Part shown: one piece after another, positions 25,731 through 38,959 of the stretch
How the letters are laid out: every line of letters starts with the position of its first letter
Numbering within the stretch: position 1 is the stretch's first letter
NCBI RefSeq assembly: GCF_029227915.1
Contig: NC_079879.1
Location: forward strand, 32,866,501 to 32,930,500
Length of the DNA: 64,000 nt
Direction of reading: 5' to 3'
From: Hydractinia symbiolongicarpus
Lineage: Eukaryota > Cnidaria > Hydrozoa > Anthoathecata > Hydractiniidae
The notes under the pieces: model-generated
Told to the model about the DNA's origin: nothing
The model's database searches: none
Seen by the model: the letters and a program-made list of their open reading frames with translations, nothing else
Translations under genes and position numbers: made by a program

Positions 25731-28700
25731 ATAAATCAGCCAATTCGACTCCAAGAAATAACATTCTTCTTAATTTGACATGATTGCTGTAACTCAGCGA
25801 TAACACTGGCCGCTGTGATAGCGCTTTATTTAAAAGTGTAGATGAATAAGTCATTTTTTACTCTGGGACAAATCCTAGCCGTTAGCGCGCGCTGACGAAA
25901 TAGGATCAGTTTCAAAAGCTACATTTCATTGACTTACTAACGGTGTCAGTCCGTTTCACTTACAACGGTTGCGTCACCTATTCCTACCAACATGTACTTA
26001 GCGATATTTTTCTGATATTACAAGTTTGCATCGCTTTTAACAGTGAAACGATTGACTGTGCGATTTAATTGAACTGATTTTAGACTTCAAACTTATAAAT
26101 GTGATAAATGAGACAATTGGACCCCAAGAAATAACATTCTTCTTAATTTGACATGATTGCTCGACTTCAGCTATTACACTGGGTTCTGTGGTAGTGCTTT
26201 ATATAAAAGTGTAGATAAATAAGTAATTTTTTACTATGGGACAAATTCTAGCCCTTAGCGCGCGCTGACAAAGTAGAATCAGTTTCAAAAACTACATCTC
26301 ATTGACTTACTAACGGTATCAGTCCGTTTCACCAATAACGGTTGCGTCACCTATTTGTACCAACATGTATTTAGCGATATGTTTCTGATATTACGAGGTT
26401 GCATTGCTTTTAACGGTGAAACGACTGACTGTGTGACTTAATTGAACTGATTTTAGACTTCAAACTTATAAATGTGATAAATGAGCCTATTGGACTCCAA
26501 GAAATAACATTCTTCTTAATTTTTCATGATTGCTCGACTTCAGCTTTTACACTGGGCTCTGTGGTAGTGCTTTATTTAAAAGTGTAGATAAATAAGTCAG
26601 TTTTAACTGTGGGACCAATCCTAGCCGTTAGCGCGCGCTGAAGAATTGAAGAAAGTTTCGAAAACTACATTTCATTGACTTTCTAACGGTATCAGTCCGA
26701 TTGAGTTACAACGGTTGCGTCACATATTCGTACCAACATGTAGTTAGCGATATGTTTCTGATGTTACTAGGTTGCATCGCTTTTAACAGTGAAAAGATTG
26801 ACTGTGGGACTTAGTTGAACTGATTTTGGACTTTGACATTATATATGTGATAAATGAGCCTGTTGGACTCCAAGAAATAACATTCTTCTCAATTTGACAT
26901 GATTGCTGGAACTCAGCGATTACACTGGCCGCTGTGATAGCGCTTTATTTAAAACTGTAGATAAAAAAGTCATTTTTTAATGTGGGACCAATCCTAGCCG
27001 TTAGCTCGCGCTGAAGAAATAGAGACAGTTTCAAAGACTATATTTCTTTGACTTTCTAACAGTATCAGTCCGTTTGAGTTACAAGGTTGCTTCACATATT
27101 CGTAACAAATAGATGTAGCAATATGTTTCAGATAATACTAGGTTACATCGCTTTTAACAGTGAAACGATTGACTGTGGGACTTAATTGAACTGATTTTGA
27201 CTTTGACCTTATTAATGTGATAAATGAGCCAATTCGACTCCAAGAAATAACATTTTTCTTAATTTGACATGATTGCTCGACTTCAGCTATTACAATGGGC
27301 TCTGTGGTAGTGCTTTATTTAAAAGTGTAGATAAATAAGTCAGTTTTAACTGTGGGACCAATCCTAGCCGTTAGCGCGCGCTGAAGAAATAGAGACTGTT
27401 TGGAAAACTACATTTCATTGAATTTCTAACGGTATCAGTCCGTTTGAGTTACAACGGTTGCGTCACATATTCGTACGAACATGTATTTAGCGATATGTTT
27501 CTGAAAATACTAGGTTGCATTGCTTTTAACGGTGAAACGATTGACTGTGGGATTTAATTGAACTGATTTTGGACTTTGACCTTGTTAATGTGATAAATGA
27601 GCCAATTCGACTCCAAGAAATAACCTTCTTCTCAATTTGACATGATTGCTGGAACTCAGCGATTACACAGGCCGCTGTGATAGCGCTTTATTTAAAACTG
27701 TAGATAAATAAGTCATTTTTTAATGTGGGACCAATCCTAGCCGTTAGCTCGCGCTGAAGAAATAGAGACAGTTTCAAAGACTATATTTCTTTGACTTTCT
27801 AACAGTATCAGTCCGTTTGAGTTACAAGGTTGCTTCACATATTCGTACCAAATGGATGTAGCAATATGTTTCAGATATTACTAGGTTACATCGCTTTTAA
27901 CAGTTAAACGATTGACTGTGTGACTTAATTGAACTGATTTTGAACATTGACCTCATATATGTGATAAATGAGCCTATTGGACCCCAAGAAATAACATTCT
28001 TCTTAATTTTACATGATTGCTCGACTTCAGCTTTTACACTGGGCTCTGTGGTAGTGCTTTATTTAAAAGTGTAAATAAGTAAGTCAGTTTTAACTGTAGG
28101 ACCAATCCTAGCCGTTAGCGCGCGCTGCAGAAATAGAGAAAGTTTCGAAAACTACATTTCATTGACTTTCTAACGGCATCAGTCCGTTTGAGTTACAACG
28201 GTTGCGTCACATATTCGTACCAACATGTATTTAGCGATATGTTTCTGATGTTACTAGGTTGCATCGCCTTAACAGTAAAAAGATTGACTGTGGGACTTAG
28301 TTGAACTGATTTTGGACTTTGACCTTATATATGTGATAAATGAGCCTGTTGGACTCCAAGAAATAACATTTTTCTCAATTTGACATGATTGCTGTAACTC
28401 AGCGATTACACTAGTCCGTGTGATAGCGCTTTATTTAAAAGTGTAGATGAATAAGTAATTTTTACTGTGGGACAAATTCAAGCCGTTAGCGCGCGCTGAC
28501 GAAGTAGAATCAGTTTCAAAAACTACATCTCATTGACTTACTACCGCTATCAGTCCGTTTCACCAATAACGGTTGCGTCACCTATTTGTACCAACATGTA
28601 TTTAGCGATATGTTTCTGATATTACGAGGTTGCATTGCTTTTAACGGTGAAACGACTGACTGTGTGACTTAATTGAACTGATTTTAGACTTCAAACTTAT

Positions 28701-31700
28701 AAATGTGATGAATGAGCCTATTGGACTCCAAGAAATAACATTCTTCTTAATTTTTCATGATTGCTCGACTTCAGCTTTTACACTGGGCTCTGTGGTAGTG
28801 CTTTATTCAAAAGTGTAGATAAATAAGTCAGTTTTAACTGTGGGACCAATCCTAGCCGTTAGCGCGCGCTGAAGAATTGAAGAAAGTTTCGAAAACTACA
28901 TTTCATTGACTTTCTAACGGTATCAGTCCGATTGAGTTACAACGGTTGCGTCACACATTCGTACCAACATGTAGTTAGCGATATGTTTCTGATGTTACTA
29001 GGTTGCATCGCTTTTAACAGTGAAAAGATTGACTGTGGGACTTAGTTGAACTGATTTTGGACTTTGACATTATATATGTGATAAATGAGCCTGTTGGACT
29101 CCAAGAAATAACATTCTTCTCAATTTGACATGATTGCTGGAACTCAGCGATTACACTGGCCGCTGTGATAGCGCTTTATTTAAAACTGTAGATAAATAAG
29201 TCATTTTTTAATGTGGGACCAATCCTAGCCGTTAGCTCGCGCTGAAGAAATAGAGACAGTTTCAAAGACTATATTTCTTTGACTTTCTAACAGTATCAGT
29301 CCGTTTGAGTTACAAGGTTGCTTCACATATTCGTACCAAATGGATGTAGCAATATGTTTCAGATATTACTAGGTTACATCGCTTTTAACAGTGAAACGAT
29401 TGACTGTGGGACTTAATTGAACTGATTTTGGACTTTGACCTTATTAATGTGATAAATGAGCCAATTCGACTCCAAGAAATAACATTCTTCTTAATTTTTC
29501 ATGATTGCTCGACTTCAGCTTTTACACTGGGCTCTGTGGTAGTGCTTTATTTAAAAGTGTAGATAAATAAGTCAGTTTTAACTGTGGGACCAATCCTAGC
29601 CGTTAGCGCGCGCTGAAGAAATAGAGAAAGTTTCGAAAACTACATTTCATTGACTTTCTAACGGTATCAGTCCGTTTGAGTTACAACAGTTGCGTCACAT
29701 ATTCGTACCAACATGTATTTAGCGATATGTTTCTGATATTACTAGGTTGCATTGCTTTTAACGGTGAAACGATTGACTGTGGGACTTAATTGAACTGATT
29801 TTGGACTTTGACATTATATATGTGATAAATGAGCCTGTTGGACTCCAAGAAATAACATTCTTCTCAATTTGACATGATTCCTGGAACTCAGCGATTACAC
29901 TGGCCGCTGTGATAGCGCTTTATTTAAAACTGTAGATAAATAAGTCATTTTTTAATGTGGGACCAATCCTAGCCGTTAGCTCGCGCTGAAGAAATAGAGA
30001 CAGTTTCAAAGACTATATTTCTTTGACTTTCTAACAGTATCAGTCCGTTTGAGTTACAAGGTTGCTTCACATATTCGTACCAAATGGATGTAGCAATATG
30101 TTTCAGATATTACTAGGTTACATCGCTTTTAACAGTGAAACGATTGACTGTGGGACTTAATTGAACTGATTTTGGACTTTGACCTTATTAATGTGATAAA
30201 TGAGCCAATTCGACACCAAGAAATAACATTCTTCTTAATTTGACATGATTGCTCGGCTTCAGCTATTACAATGGGCTCTGTGGTAGTGCTTTATTTAAAA
30301 GTGTAGATAAATAAGTCAGTTTTAACTGTGGGACCAATCCTAGCCGTTAGCGCGCGCTGAAGAAATAGAGACTGTTTGGAAAACTACATTTCTTTGAATT
30401 TCTAACGGTATCAGTCCGTTTGAGTTACAACGGTTTCGTCACGTATTCGTACGAACATGTATTTAGCGATATGTTTCTGATAATACTAGGTTGCATTGCT
30501 TTTAACGGTGAAACGATTGACTGTGGGATTTAATTGAACTGATTTTGGACTTTGACCTTGTTAATGTGATAAATGAGCCAATTCGACTCCAAGAAATAAC
30601 CTTCTTCTTAATTTGACATGATTTCTGTAACTCAGCGATAACACTGGCTACTGTGATAGCCCTTTATTTAAAAGTGTAGATGAATAATTCATTTTTTACT
30701 GTGGGACCAATCCTAGCCGTTACCGCGCCCTGACGAAATAGGATCAGTTTCAAAAGCTACACTTCATTGACTTACTAACGGTGTCAGTCCGTTTCACTTA
30801 CAACGGTTGCGTCACCTATTCGTACCAACATGTACTTAGCGACATTTTTCTGATATTACTAGTTTGCATCGCTTTTAACAGTTAAACGATTGACTGTGTG
30901 ACTTAATTGAACTGATTTTGAACATTGACCTTATATATGTGATAAATGAGCCTATTGGACTCCAAGAAATAACATTCTTCTTAATTTTACATGATTGCTC
31001 GACTTCAGCTTTTACACTGGGCTCTGTGGTAGTGCTTTATTTAAAAGTGTAGATAAGTAAGTCAGTTTTAACTGTGGGACCAATCCTAGCCGTTAGCGCG
31101 CGCTGCAGAAATAGAGAAAGTTTCAAAACTACATTTCATTGACTTTCTAACGGCATCAGTCCGTTTGAGTTACAACGGTTGCGTCACATATTCGTACCAA
31201 CATGTATTTAGCGATATGTTTCTGATGTTACTAGGTTGCATCGCCTTAACAGTGAAAAGATTGACTGTAGGACTTAGTTGAACTGATTTTGGACTTTGAC
31301 CTTATATATGTGATAAATGAGCCTGTTGGACTCCAAGAAATAACATTCTTCTCAATTTGACATGATTGCTGTAACTCAGCGATTACACTAGTCCGTGTGA
31401 TAGCGCTTTATTTAAAAGTGTAGATGAATAAGTAATTTTTTACTGTGGGACAAATTCTAGCCGTTAGCGCGCGCTGACGAAGTAGAATCAGTTTCAAAAA
31501 CTACATCTCATTGACTTACTAACGGTATCAGTCCGTTTCACCAATAACGGTTGCGTCACCTATTTGTACCAACATGTATTTAGCGATATGTTTCTGATAT
31601 TACGAGGTTGCATTGCTTTTAACAGTGAAACGACTGACTGTGTGACTTAATTGAACTGATTTTAGACTTCAATCTTATAAATGTGATAAATGAGCCTATT

Positions 31701-34014
31701 GGACTCCAAGAAATAACATTCTTCTTAATTTTTCATGATTGCTCGACTTCAGCTTTTACACTGGGCTCTGTGGTAGTGCTTTATTTAAAAGTGTAGATAA
31801 ATAAGTCAGTTTTAACTGTGGGACCAATCCTAGCCGTTAGCGCGCGCTGAAGAATTGAAGAAAGTTTCGAAAACTACATTTCATTGACTTTCTAACGGTA
31901 TCAGTCCGATTGAGTTACAACGGTTGCGTCACATATTCGTACCAACATGTAGTTAGCGATATGTTTCTGATGTTACTAGGTTGCATCGCTTTTAACAGTG
32001 AAAAGATTGACTGTGGGACTTAGTTGAACTGATTTTGGACTTTGACATTATATATGTGATAAATGAGCCTGTTGGACTCCAAGAAATAACATTCTTCTCA
32101 ATTTGACATGATTGCTGGAACTCAGCGATTACACTGGCCGCTGTGATAGCGCTTTATTTAAAACTGTAGATAAATAAGTCATTTTTTAATGTGGGCCAAT
32201 CCTAGCCGTTAGCTCGCGCTGAAGAAATAGAGACAGTTTCAAAGACTATATTTCTTTGACTTTCTAACAGTATCAGTCCGTTTGAGTTACAAGGTTGCTT
32301 CACATATTCGTACCAAATGGATGTAGCAATATGTTTCAGATATTACTAGGTTACATCGCTTTTAACAGTAAAACGATTGACTGTGGGACTTAATTGAACT
32401 GATTTTGGACTTTGACCTTATTAATGTGATAAATGAGCCAATTCGACTTCAAGAAATAACATTCTTCTTAATTTGACATGATTGCTCGGCTTCAGCTATT
32501 ACAATGGGCTCTGTGGTAGTGCTTTATTTAAAAGTGTAGATAAATAAGTCAGTTTTAACTGTGGGACCAATCCTAGCCGTTAGCACGCGCTGAAGAAATA
32601 GAGAAAGTTTCGAAAACTACCTTTCATTGACTTTCTAACGGTGTCAGTCCGTTTCACTTACAACGGTTGCGTCACCTATTCGCACCAACATGTACTTAGC
32701 GATATTTTTCTGATATTACTAGTTTGCATCGCTTTTAACAGTTAAACGATTGACTGTGTGACTTAATTGAACTGATTTTGAACTTTGACCTTATATATGT
32801 GATAAATGAGCCAATTCGACTCCAAGAAATAACATTCTTCTTAATTTGACATGATTGCTGTAACTCAGCGATTACACTAGTCCGTGTGATAGCGCTTTAT
32901 TTAAAAGTGTAGATGAATAAGTAATTTTTTACTGTGGGACAAATTCTAGCCGTTAGCGCGCGCTGACGAAGTAGAATCAGTTTCAAAAACTACAGCTCAT
33001 TGACTTACTAACAGTATCAGTCCGTTTCACCAATAACGGTTGCGTCACCTATTGGTACCAACATGTATTTAGCGATATGTTTCTGATATTACGAGGTTGC
33101 ATTGCTTTTAACGGTGAAACGATTGACTGTGTGACTTAATTGAACTGATTTTGAACTTTGACCTTATATATGTGATAAATGAGCCTATTGGACTCCAAGA
33201 AATAACATTCTTCTTAATTTTTCATGATTGCTCGACTTCAGCTTTTACACTGGGCTCTGTGGTAGTGCTTTATGTAAAAGAGTAGATAAATAAGTCAGTT
33301 TTAACTGTGGGACCAATCCTAGCCGTTAGCGCGCGCTGAAGAATTGAAGAAAGTTTCGAAAACTACATTTCATTGACTTTCTAACGGTATCAGTCCGATT
33401 GAGTTACAACGGTTGCGTCACATATTCGTACCAACATGTAGTTAGCGATATGTTTCTGATGTTACTAGGTTGCATCGCTTTTAACAGTGAAAAGATTGAC
33501 TGTGGGACTTAGTTGAACTGATTTTGGACTTTGATCTTATATATGTGATAAATGAGCCTGTTGGACTCCAAGAAATAACATTCTTCTCAATTTGACATGA
33601 TTGCTGGAACTCAGCGATTACACTGGCCGCTGTGATAGCGCTTTATTTAAAACTGTAGATAAATAAGTCATTTTTTAATGTGGGACCAATCCTAGCCGTT
33701 AGCTCGCGCTGAAGAAATAGAGACAGTTTCAAAGACTATATTTCTTTGACTTTCTAACAGTACCAGTCCGTTTGAGTTACAAGGTTGCTTCACATATTCG
33801 TACCAAATGGATGTAGCAATATGTTTCAGATATTACTAGGTTACATCGCTTTTAACAGTGAAACGATTGACTCTGGGACTTAATTGAACTGATTTTGGAC
33901 TTTGACCTTATTAATGTGATAAATGAGCCAATTCGACTCCAAGAAATAACATTCTTCTTAATTTGACATGATTGCTGTAACTCAGCGATTACACTAGTCC
34001 GTGTGATAGCGCTT
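25731..34014. repeat. Mixed subfamily I/II/III satellite domain
   Basis: Three diagnostic monomer forms dominate from here to about 50 kb. Type I has cactagtccgtgtgatagcg, gatgaataagtaatttttt, gacgaagtagaatcag and caccaataacgg. Type II has gaagaattgaagaaagtttc, tccgattgagttac and catgtagttagcg. Type III has ttttttaatgtggg, agactatatttctttgac, gttacaaggttgcttc and ccaaatggatgtagc. The type II marker recurs at 26639, 28872, 31852 and 33342, multiples of the monomer (6, 8 and 4 units), so the higher-order period is not fixed. The 32.58-33.53 kb stretch, with tacagctcattg and cctattggtacc, returns at 40.77-41.7 kb (offset 8,190 bp, 22 monomers). Confidence 0.8.
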
Positions 34015-37000
34015 TATTTAAAAGTGTAGATGAATAAGTAATTTTTTACTGTGGGACAAATTCTAGCCGTTAGCGCGCGCTGACGAAGTAGAATCAGTTT
34101 CAAAAACTAGATCTCATTGACTTACTAACAGTATCAGTCCGTTTCACCAATAACGGTTGCGTCACCTATTTGTACCAACATGTATTTAGCGATATGTTTC
34201 TGATATTACGAGGTTGCATTGCTTTTAACGGTGAAACGATTGACTGTGTGACTTAATTGAACTGATTTCAGACTTCAAACTTATAAATGTGATAAATGAG
34301 ACAATTGGACCCCAAGAAATAACATTCTTCTTAATTTGACATGATTGCTCGACTTCAGCTATTACACTGGGCTCTGTGGTAGTGCTTTATTTAAAAGTGT
34401 AGATAAATAAGTCAGTCTTAACTGTAGGACCAATCCTAGCCGTTAGCGTGCGCTGAAGAAATAGAGAAAGTTTCGAAAACTACATTTCATTGACTTTCTA
34501 ACGGTATCAGTCCGTTTGAGTTACAACGGTTGCGTCACATATTCGTACCAACATGTATTTAGCGATATGTTTCTGATGTTACTAGGTTGCATCGTTTTTA
34601 ACAGTGAAAAGATTGACTGTGGGACTTAATTGAACTGATTTTGGACTTTGACCTTTTTAATGTGATAAATGAGCCAATTCGACTCCAAGAAATAACATTC
34701 TTCTTAATTTGACATGATTGCTGTAACTCAGCGATTACACTAGTCCGTGTGATAGCGCTTTATTTAAAAGTGTAGATGAATAAGTAATTTTTTACTGTGG
34801 GACAAATTCTAGCCGTTAGCGCGCGCTGACGAAGTAGAATCAGTTTCAAAAACTACATCTCATTGACTTACTAACGGTATCAGTCCCTTTCACCAATAAC
34901 GGTTGCGTCACCTATTTGTACCAACATGTATTTAGCGATATGTTTCTGATATTACGAGGTTGCATTGCTTTTAACGGTAAAACGACTGACTGTGTGACTT
35001 AATTGAACTGATTTTAGACTTCAAACTTATAAATGTGATAAATGAGCCTATTGGACTCCAAGAAATAACATTCTTCTTAATTTTTCATGATTGCTCGACT
35101 TCAGCTTTTACACTGGGCTCTGTGGTAGTGCTTTATTTAAAAATGTAGATAAATAATTCAGTTTTAACTGTGGGACCAATCGTAGCCGTTAACGCGCGCT
35201 GAAGAATTGAAGAAAGTTTCGACAACTACATTTCATTGACTTTCTAACGGTATCAGTCCGATTGAGTTACAACAGTTGCGTCACATATTCGTACCAACAT
35301 GTAGTTAGCGATATGTTTCTGATGTTACTAGGTTGCATCGCTTTTAACAGTGAAAAGATTGACTGTGGGACTTAGTTGAACTGATTTTGGACTTTGACCT
35401 TATATATGTGATAAATGAGCCTGTTGGACTCCAAGAAATAACATTCTTCTCAATTTGACATGATTGCTGGAACTCAGCGACTACACTGGCCGCTGTGATA
35501 GCGCTTTATTTAAAACTGTAGATAAATAAGTCATTTTTTAATGTGGGACCAATCCTAGCCGTTAGCTCGCGCTGAAGAAATAGAGACAGTTTCAAAGACT
35601 ATATTTCTTTGACTTTCTAACAGTATCAGTCCGTTTGAGTTACAAGGTTGCTTCACATATTCGTACCAAATGGATGTAGCAATATGTTTCAGATATTACT
35701 AGGTTACATCGCTTTTAACAGTGAAACGATTGACTGTGGGACTTAATTGAACTGATTTTGGACTTTGACCTTATTAATGTGATAAATGAGCCAATTCGAC
35801 TCCAAGAAATAACATTCTTCTTAATTTGACACGATTGCTCGACTTCAGCTATTACACTGGGCTCTGTGGTAGTGCTTTATTTAAAAGTGTAGATAAATAA
35901 GTCAGTTTTAACTGTGGGACCAATCCTAGCTGTTAGCGCGCGCTGAAGAAATAGAGAAAGATTCGAAAACTACATTTCATTGACTTTCTAACGGTATCAG
36001 TCCGATTGAGTTACAACGGTTGCGTCACATATTCGTACAAACATGTAGTTAGCGATATGTTTCTGATGTTACTAGGTTGCATCGCTTTTAACAGTGAAAA
36101 GATTGACTGTGGGACTTAGTTGAACTGATTTTGGACTTTGACCTTATATATGTGATAAATGAGCCTGTTGGACTCCAAGAAATAACATTCTTCTCAATTT
36201 GACATGATTGCTGGAACTCAGAGATTACACTGGCCGCTGTGATAGCGCTTTATTTAAAACTGTAGATAAATAAGTCATTTTTTAATGTGGGACCAATCCT
36301 AGCCGTTAGCTCGCGCTGAAGAAATAGAGACAGTTTCAAAGACTATATTTCTTTGACTTTCTAACAGTACCAGTCCGTTTGAGTTACAAGGTTGCTTTAC
36401 ATATTCGTACCAAATGGATGTAGCAATATGTTTCAGATATTACTAGGTTACATCGCTTTTAACAGTGAAAAGATTGACTGTGGGACTTAATTGAGCTGAT
36501 TTAGGACTTTGACCTTATTAATGTGATAAATGAGCCAATTCGACTCCAAGAAATAACATTCTTCTTAATTTGACATGATTGCTGTAACTCAGCGATTACA
36601 CTAGTCCGTGTGATAGCGCTTTATTTAAAACTGTAGATAAATAAGTCATTTTTTACTGTGGGACAAATTCTAGCCGTTAGCGCGCGCTGACGAAGTAGAA
36701 TCAGTTTCAAAAACTATATTTCTTTGACTTTCTAACAGTACCAGTCCGTTTGAGTTACAAGGTTGCTTTACATATTCGTACCAAATGGATGTAGCAATAT
36801 GTTTCAGATATTACTAGGTTACATCGCTTTTAACAGTGAAAAGATTGACTGTGGGACTTAATTGAGCTGATTTAGGACTTTGACCTTATTAATGTGATAA
36901 ATGAGCCAATTCGACTCCAAGAAATAACATTCTTCTTAATTTGACATGATTGCTGTAACTCAGCGATTACACTAGTCCGTGTGATAGCGCTTTATTTAAA

Positions 37001-38487
37001 AGTGTAGATGAATAAGTAATTTTTTATTGTGGGACAAATTCTAGCCGTTAGCGCGCGCTGACGAAGTAGAATCAGTTTCAAAAACTACATCTCATTGACT
37101 TACTAACAGTATCAGTCCGTTTCACCAATAACGGTTGCGTCACCTGTTTGTACCAACATGTATTTAGCGATATGTTTCTGATATTACGAGGTTGCATTGC
37201 TTTTAACGGTGAAACGATTGACTGTGTGACTTAATTGAACTGATTTTGAACTTTGACCTTATATATGTGATAAATGAGCCTATTGGACTCCAAGAAATAA
37301 CATTCTTCTTAATTTGACATGATTGCTGGAACTAGGCGATTACACTGGGCTCTGTGGTTAATGCTTTATTTAAAAGTGTAGATAAATAAGTCAGTTTTAA
37401 CTGTGGGACCAATCCTAGCCGTTAGCGCGCGCTGAAGAATTGAAGAAAGTTTCGAAAACTACATTTCATTGACTTTCTAACGGTATCAGTCCGATTGAGT
37501 TACAACAGTTGCGTCACATATTCGTACCAACATGTAGTTAGCGATATTTTCTGATGTTACTAGGTTGCATCGCTTTTAACAGTGAAAAGATTGACTGTGG
37601 GACTTAGTTGAACTGATTTTGGACTTTGACCTTATATATGTGATAAATGAGCCTGTTGGATTTCAAGAAATAACATTCTTGTCAATTTGACAGGATTGCT
37701 GGAACTCAGCGATTATACTGGCCGCTGTGATAGCGCTTTATTTAAAACTGTAGATAAATAAGTCATTTTTTAATGTGGGACCAATCCTAGCCGTTAGCTC
37801 GCGCTGAAGAAACAGAGACAGTTTCAAAGACTATATTTCTTTGACTTTCTAACAGTACCAGTCCGTTTAAGTTACAAGGTTGCTTCACATATTCGTACCA
37901 AATGGATGTAGCAATATGTTTCAGATATTACTAGGTTACATCGCTTTTAACAGTGAAACGATTGACTGTGGGACTTAATTGAACTGATTTTGGACTTTGA
38001 CCTTATTAATGTGATAAATGAGCCACTTCGACTCCAAGAAATAACATTCTTCTTAATTTGACATGATTGCTGTAACTCAGCGATTACACTAGTCCGTGTG
38101 ATAGCGCTTTATTTAAAAGTGTAGATGAATAAGTAATTTTTTACTGTGGGACAAATTCTAGCCGTTAGCGCGCGCTGACGAAGTAGAATCAGTTTCAAAA
38201 ACTACATCTCATTGACTTACTAACAGTATCAGTCCGTTTCACCAATAACGGTTGCGTCACCTATTTGTACCAACATGTATTTAGCGATATGTTTCTGATA
38301 TTACGAGGTTGCATTGCTTTTAACGGTGAAACGATTGACTGTGTGACTTAATTGAACTGATTTTAGACTTCAAACTTATAAATGTGATAAATGAGACAAT
38401 TGGACCCCAAGAAATAACATTCTTCTTAATTTGACATGATTGCTGTAACTCAGCGATTACACTAGTCCGTGTGATAGCGCTTTATTT
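34015..38487. repeat. Twelve-monomer block, copy 1
   Basis: This block returns at about 46670-50395. Rare shared variants are aaactagatctcattg (34103 and 46757), ttagcgtgcgctgaag (34444 and 47098), accaatcgtagccgttaac (35175 and 47829) and ttgagctgatttagg (36491 and 49145), all at an offset of 12,654 bp (34 monomers). Beyond about 36.9 kb the offset falls to 12,280 bp (aactaggcgattacac at 37331 and 49611) and then to 11,910 bp (agccacttcgactcc at 38021 and 49931). Copy 1 therefore has two monomers that copy 2 lacks. The sharing ends where gtagataaataag (here) meets gtagatgaataag (copy 2). Confidence 0.85.
36529..36899. repeat. Mosaic type I/III monomer (371 bp)
   Basis: This monomer switches subfamily several times: a type I head (cactagtccgtgtgatagcg), then a type III segment (aaactgtagataaataagtc), then type I (ggacaaattctagccgtt and gacgaagtagaatcag), then a type III tail (tatttctttgactttc, ccaaatggatgtagc). 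The tail matches the monomer just before it, including ttgagctgatttagg. Such patchwork is what gene conversion or repeated crossover within a monomer leaves. An identical mosaic occurs at 49183-49553, so the exchange predates the larger duplication. Confidence 0.75.
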
Positions 38488-38959
38488 AAAACTGTAGATA
38501 AATAAGTCAGTTTTAACTGTGGGACCAATCCTAGCCGTTAGCTCGCGCTGAAGAAATAGAGACAGTTTCAAAGACTATATTTCTTTGACTTTCTAACAGT
38601 ACCAGTCCGTTTGAGTTACAAGGTTGCTTCACATATTCGTACCATATGGATGTAGCAATATGTTTCAGATATTACTAGGTTACATCGCTTTTAACAGTGA
38701 AACGATTGACTCTGGGACTTAATTGAACTGATTTTGGACTTTGACCTTATTAATGTGATAAATGAGCCAATTCGACTCCAAGAAATAACATTCTTCTTAA
38801 TTTGACATGATTGCTGTAACTCAGCGATTACACTAGTCCGTGTGATAGCACTTTATTTAAAAGTGTAGATGAATAAGTAATTTTTTACTGTGGGACAAAT
38901 TCTAGCCATTAGCGCGCGCTGACGAAGTAGAATCAGTTTCAAAAACTAGATCTCATTGA

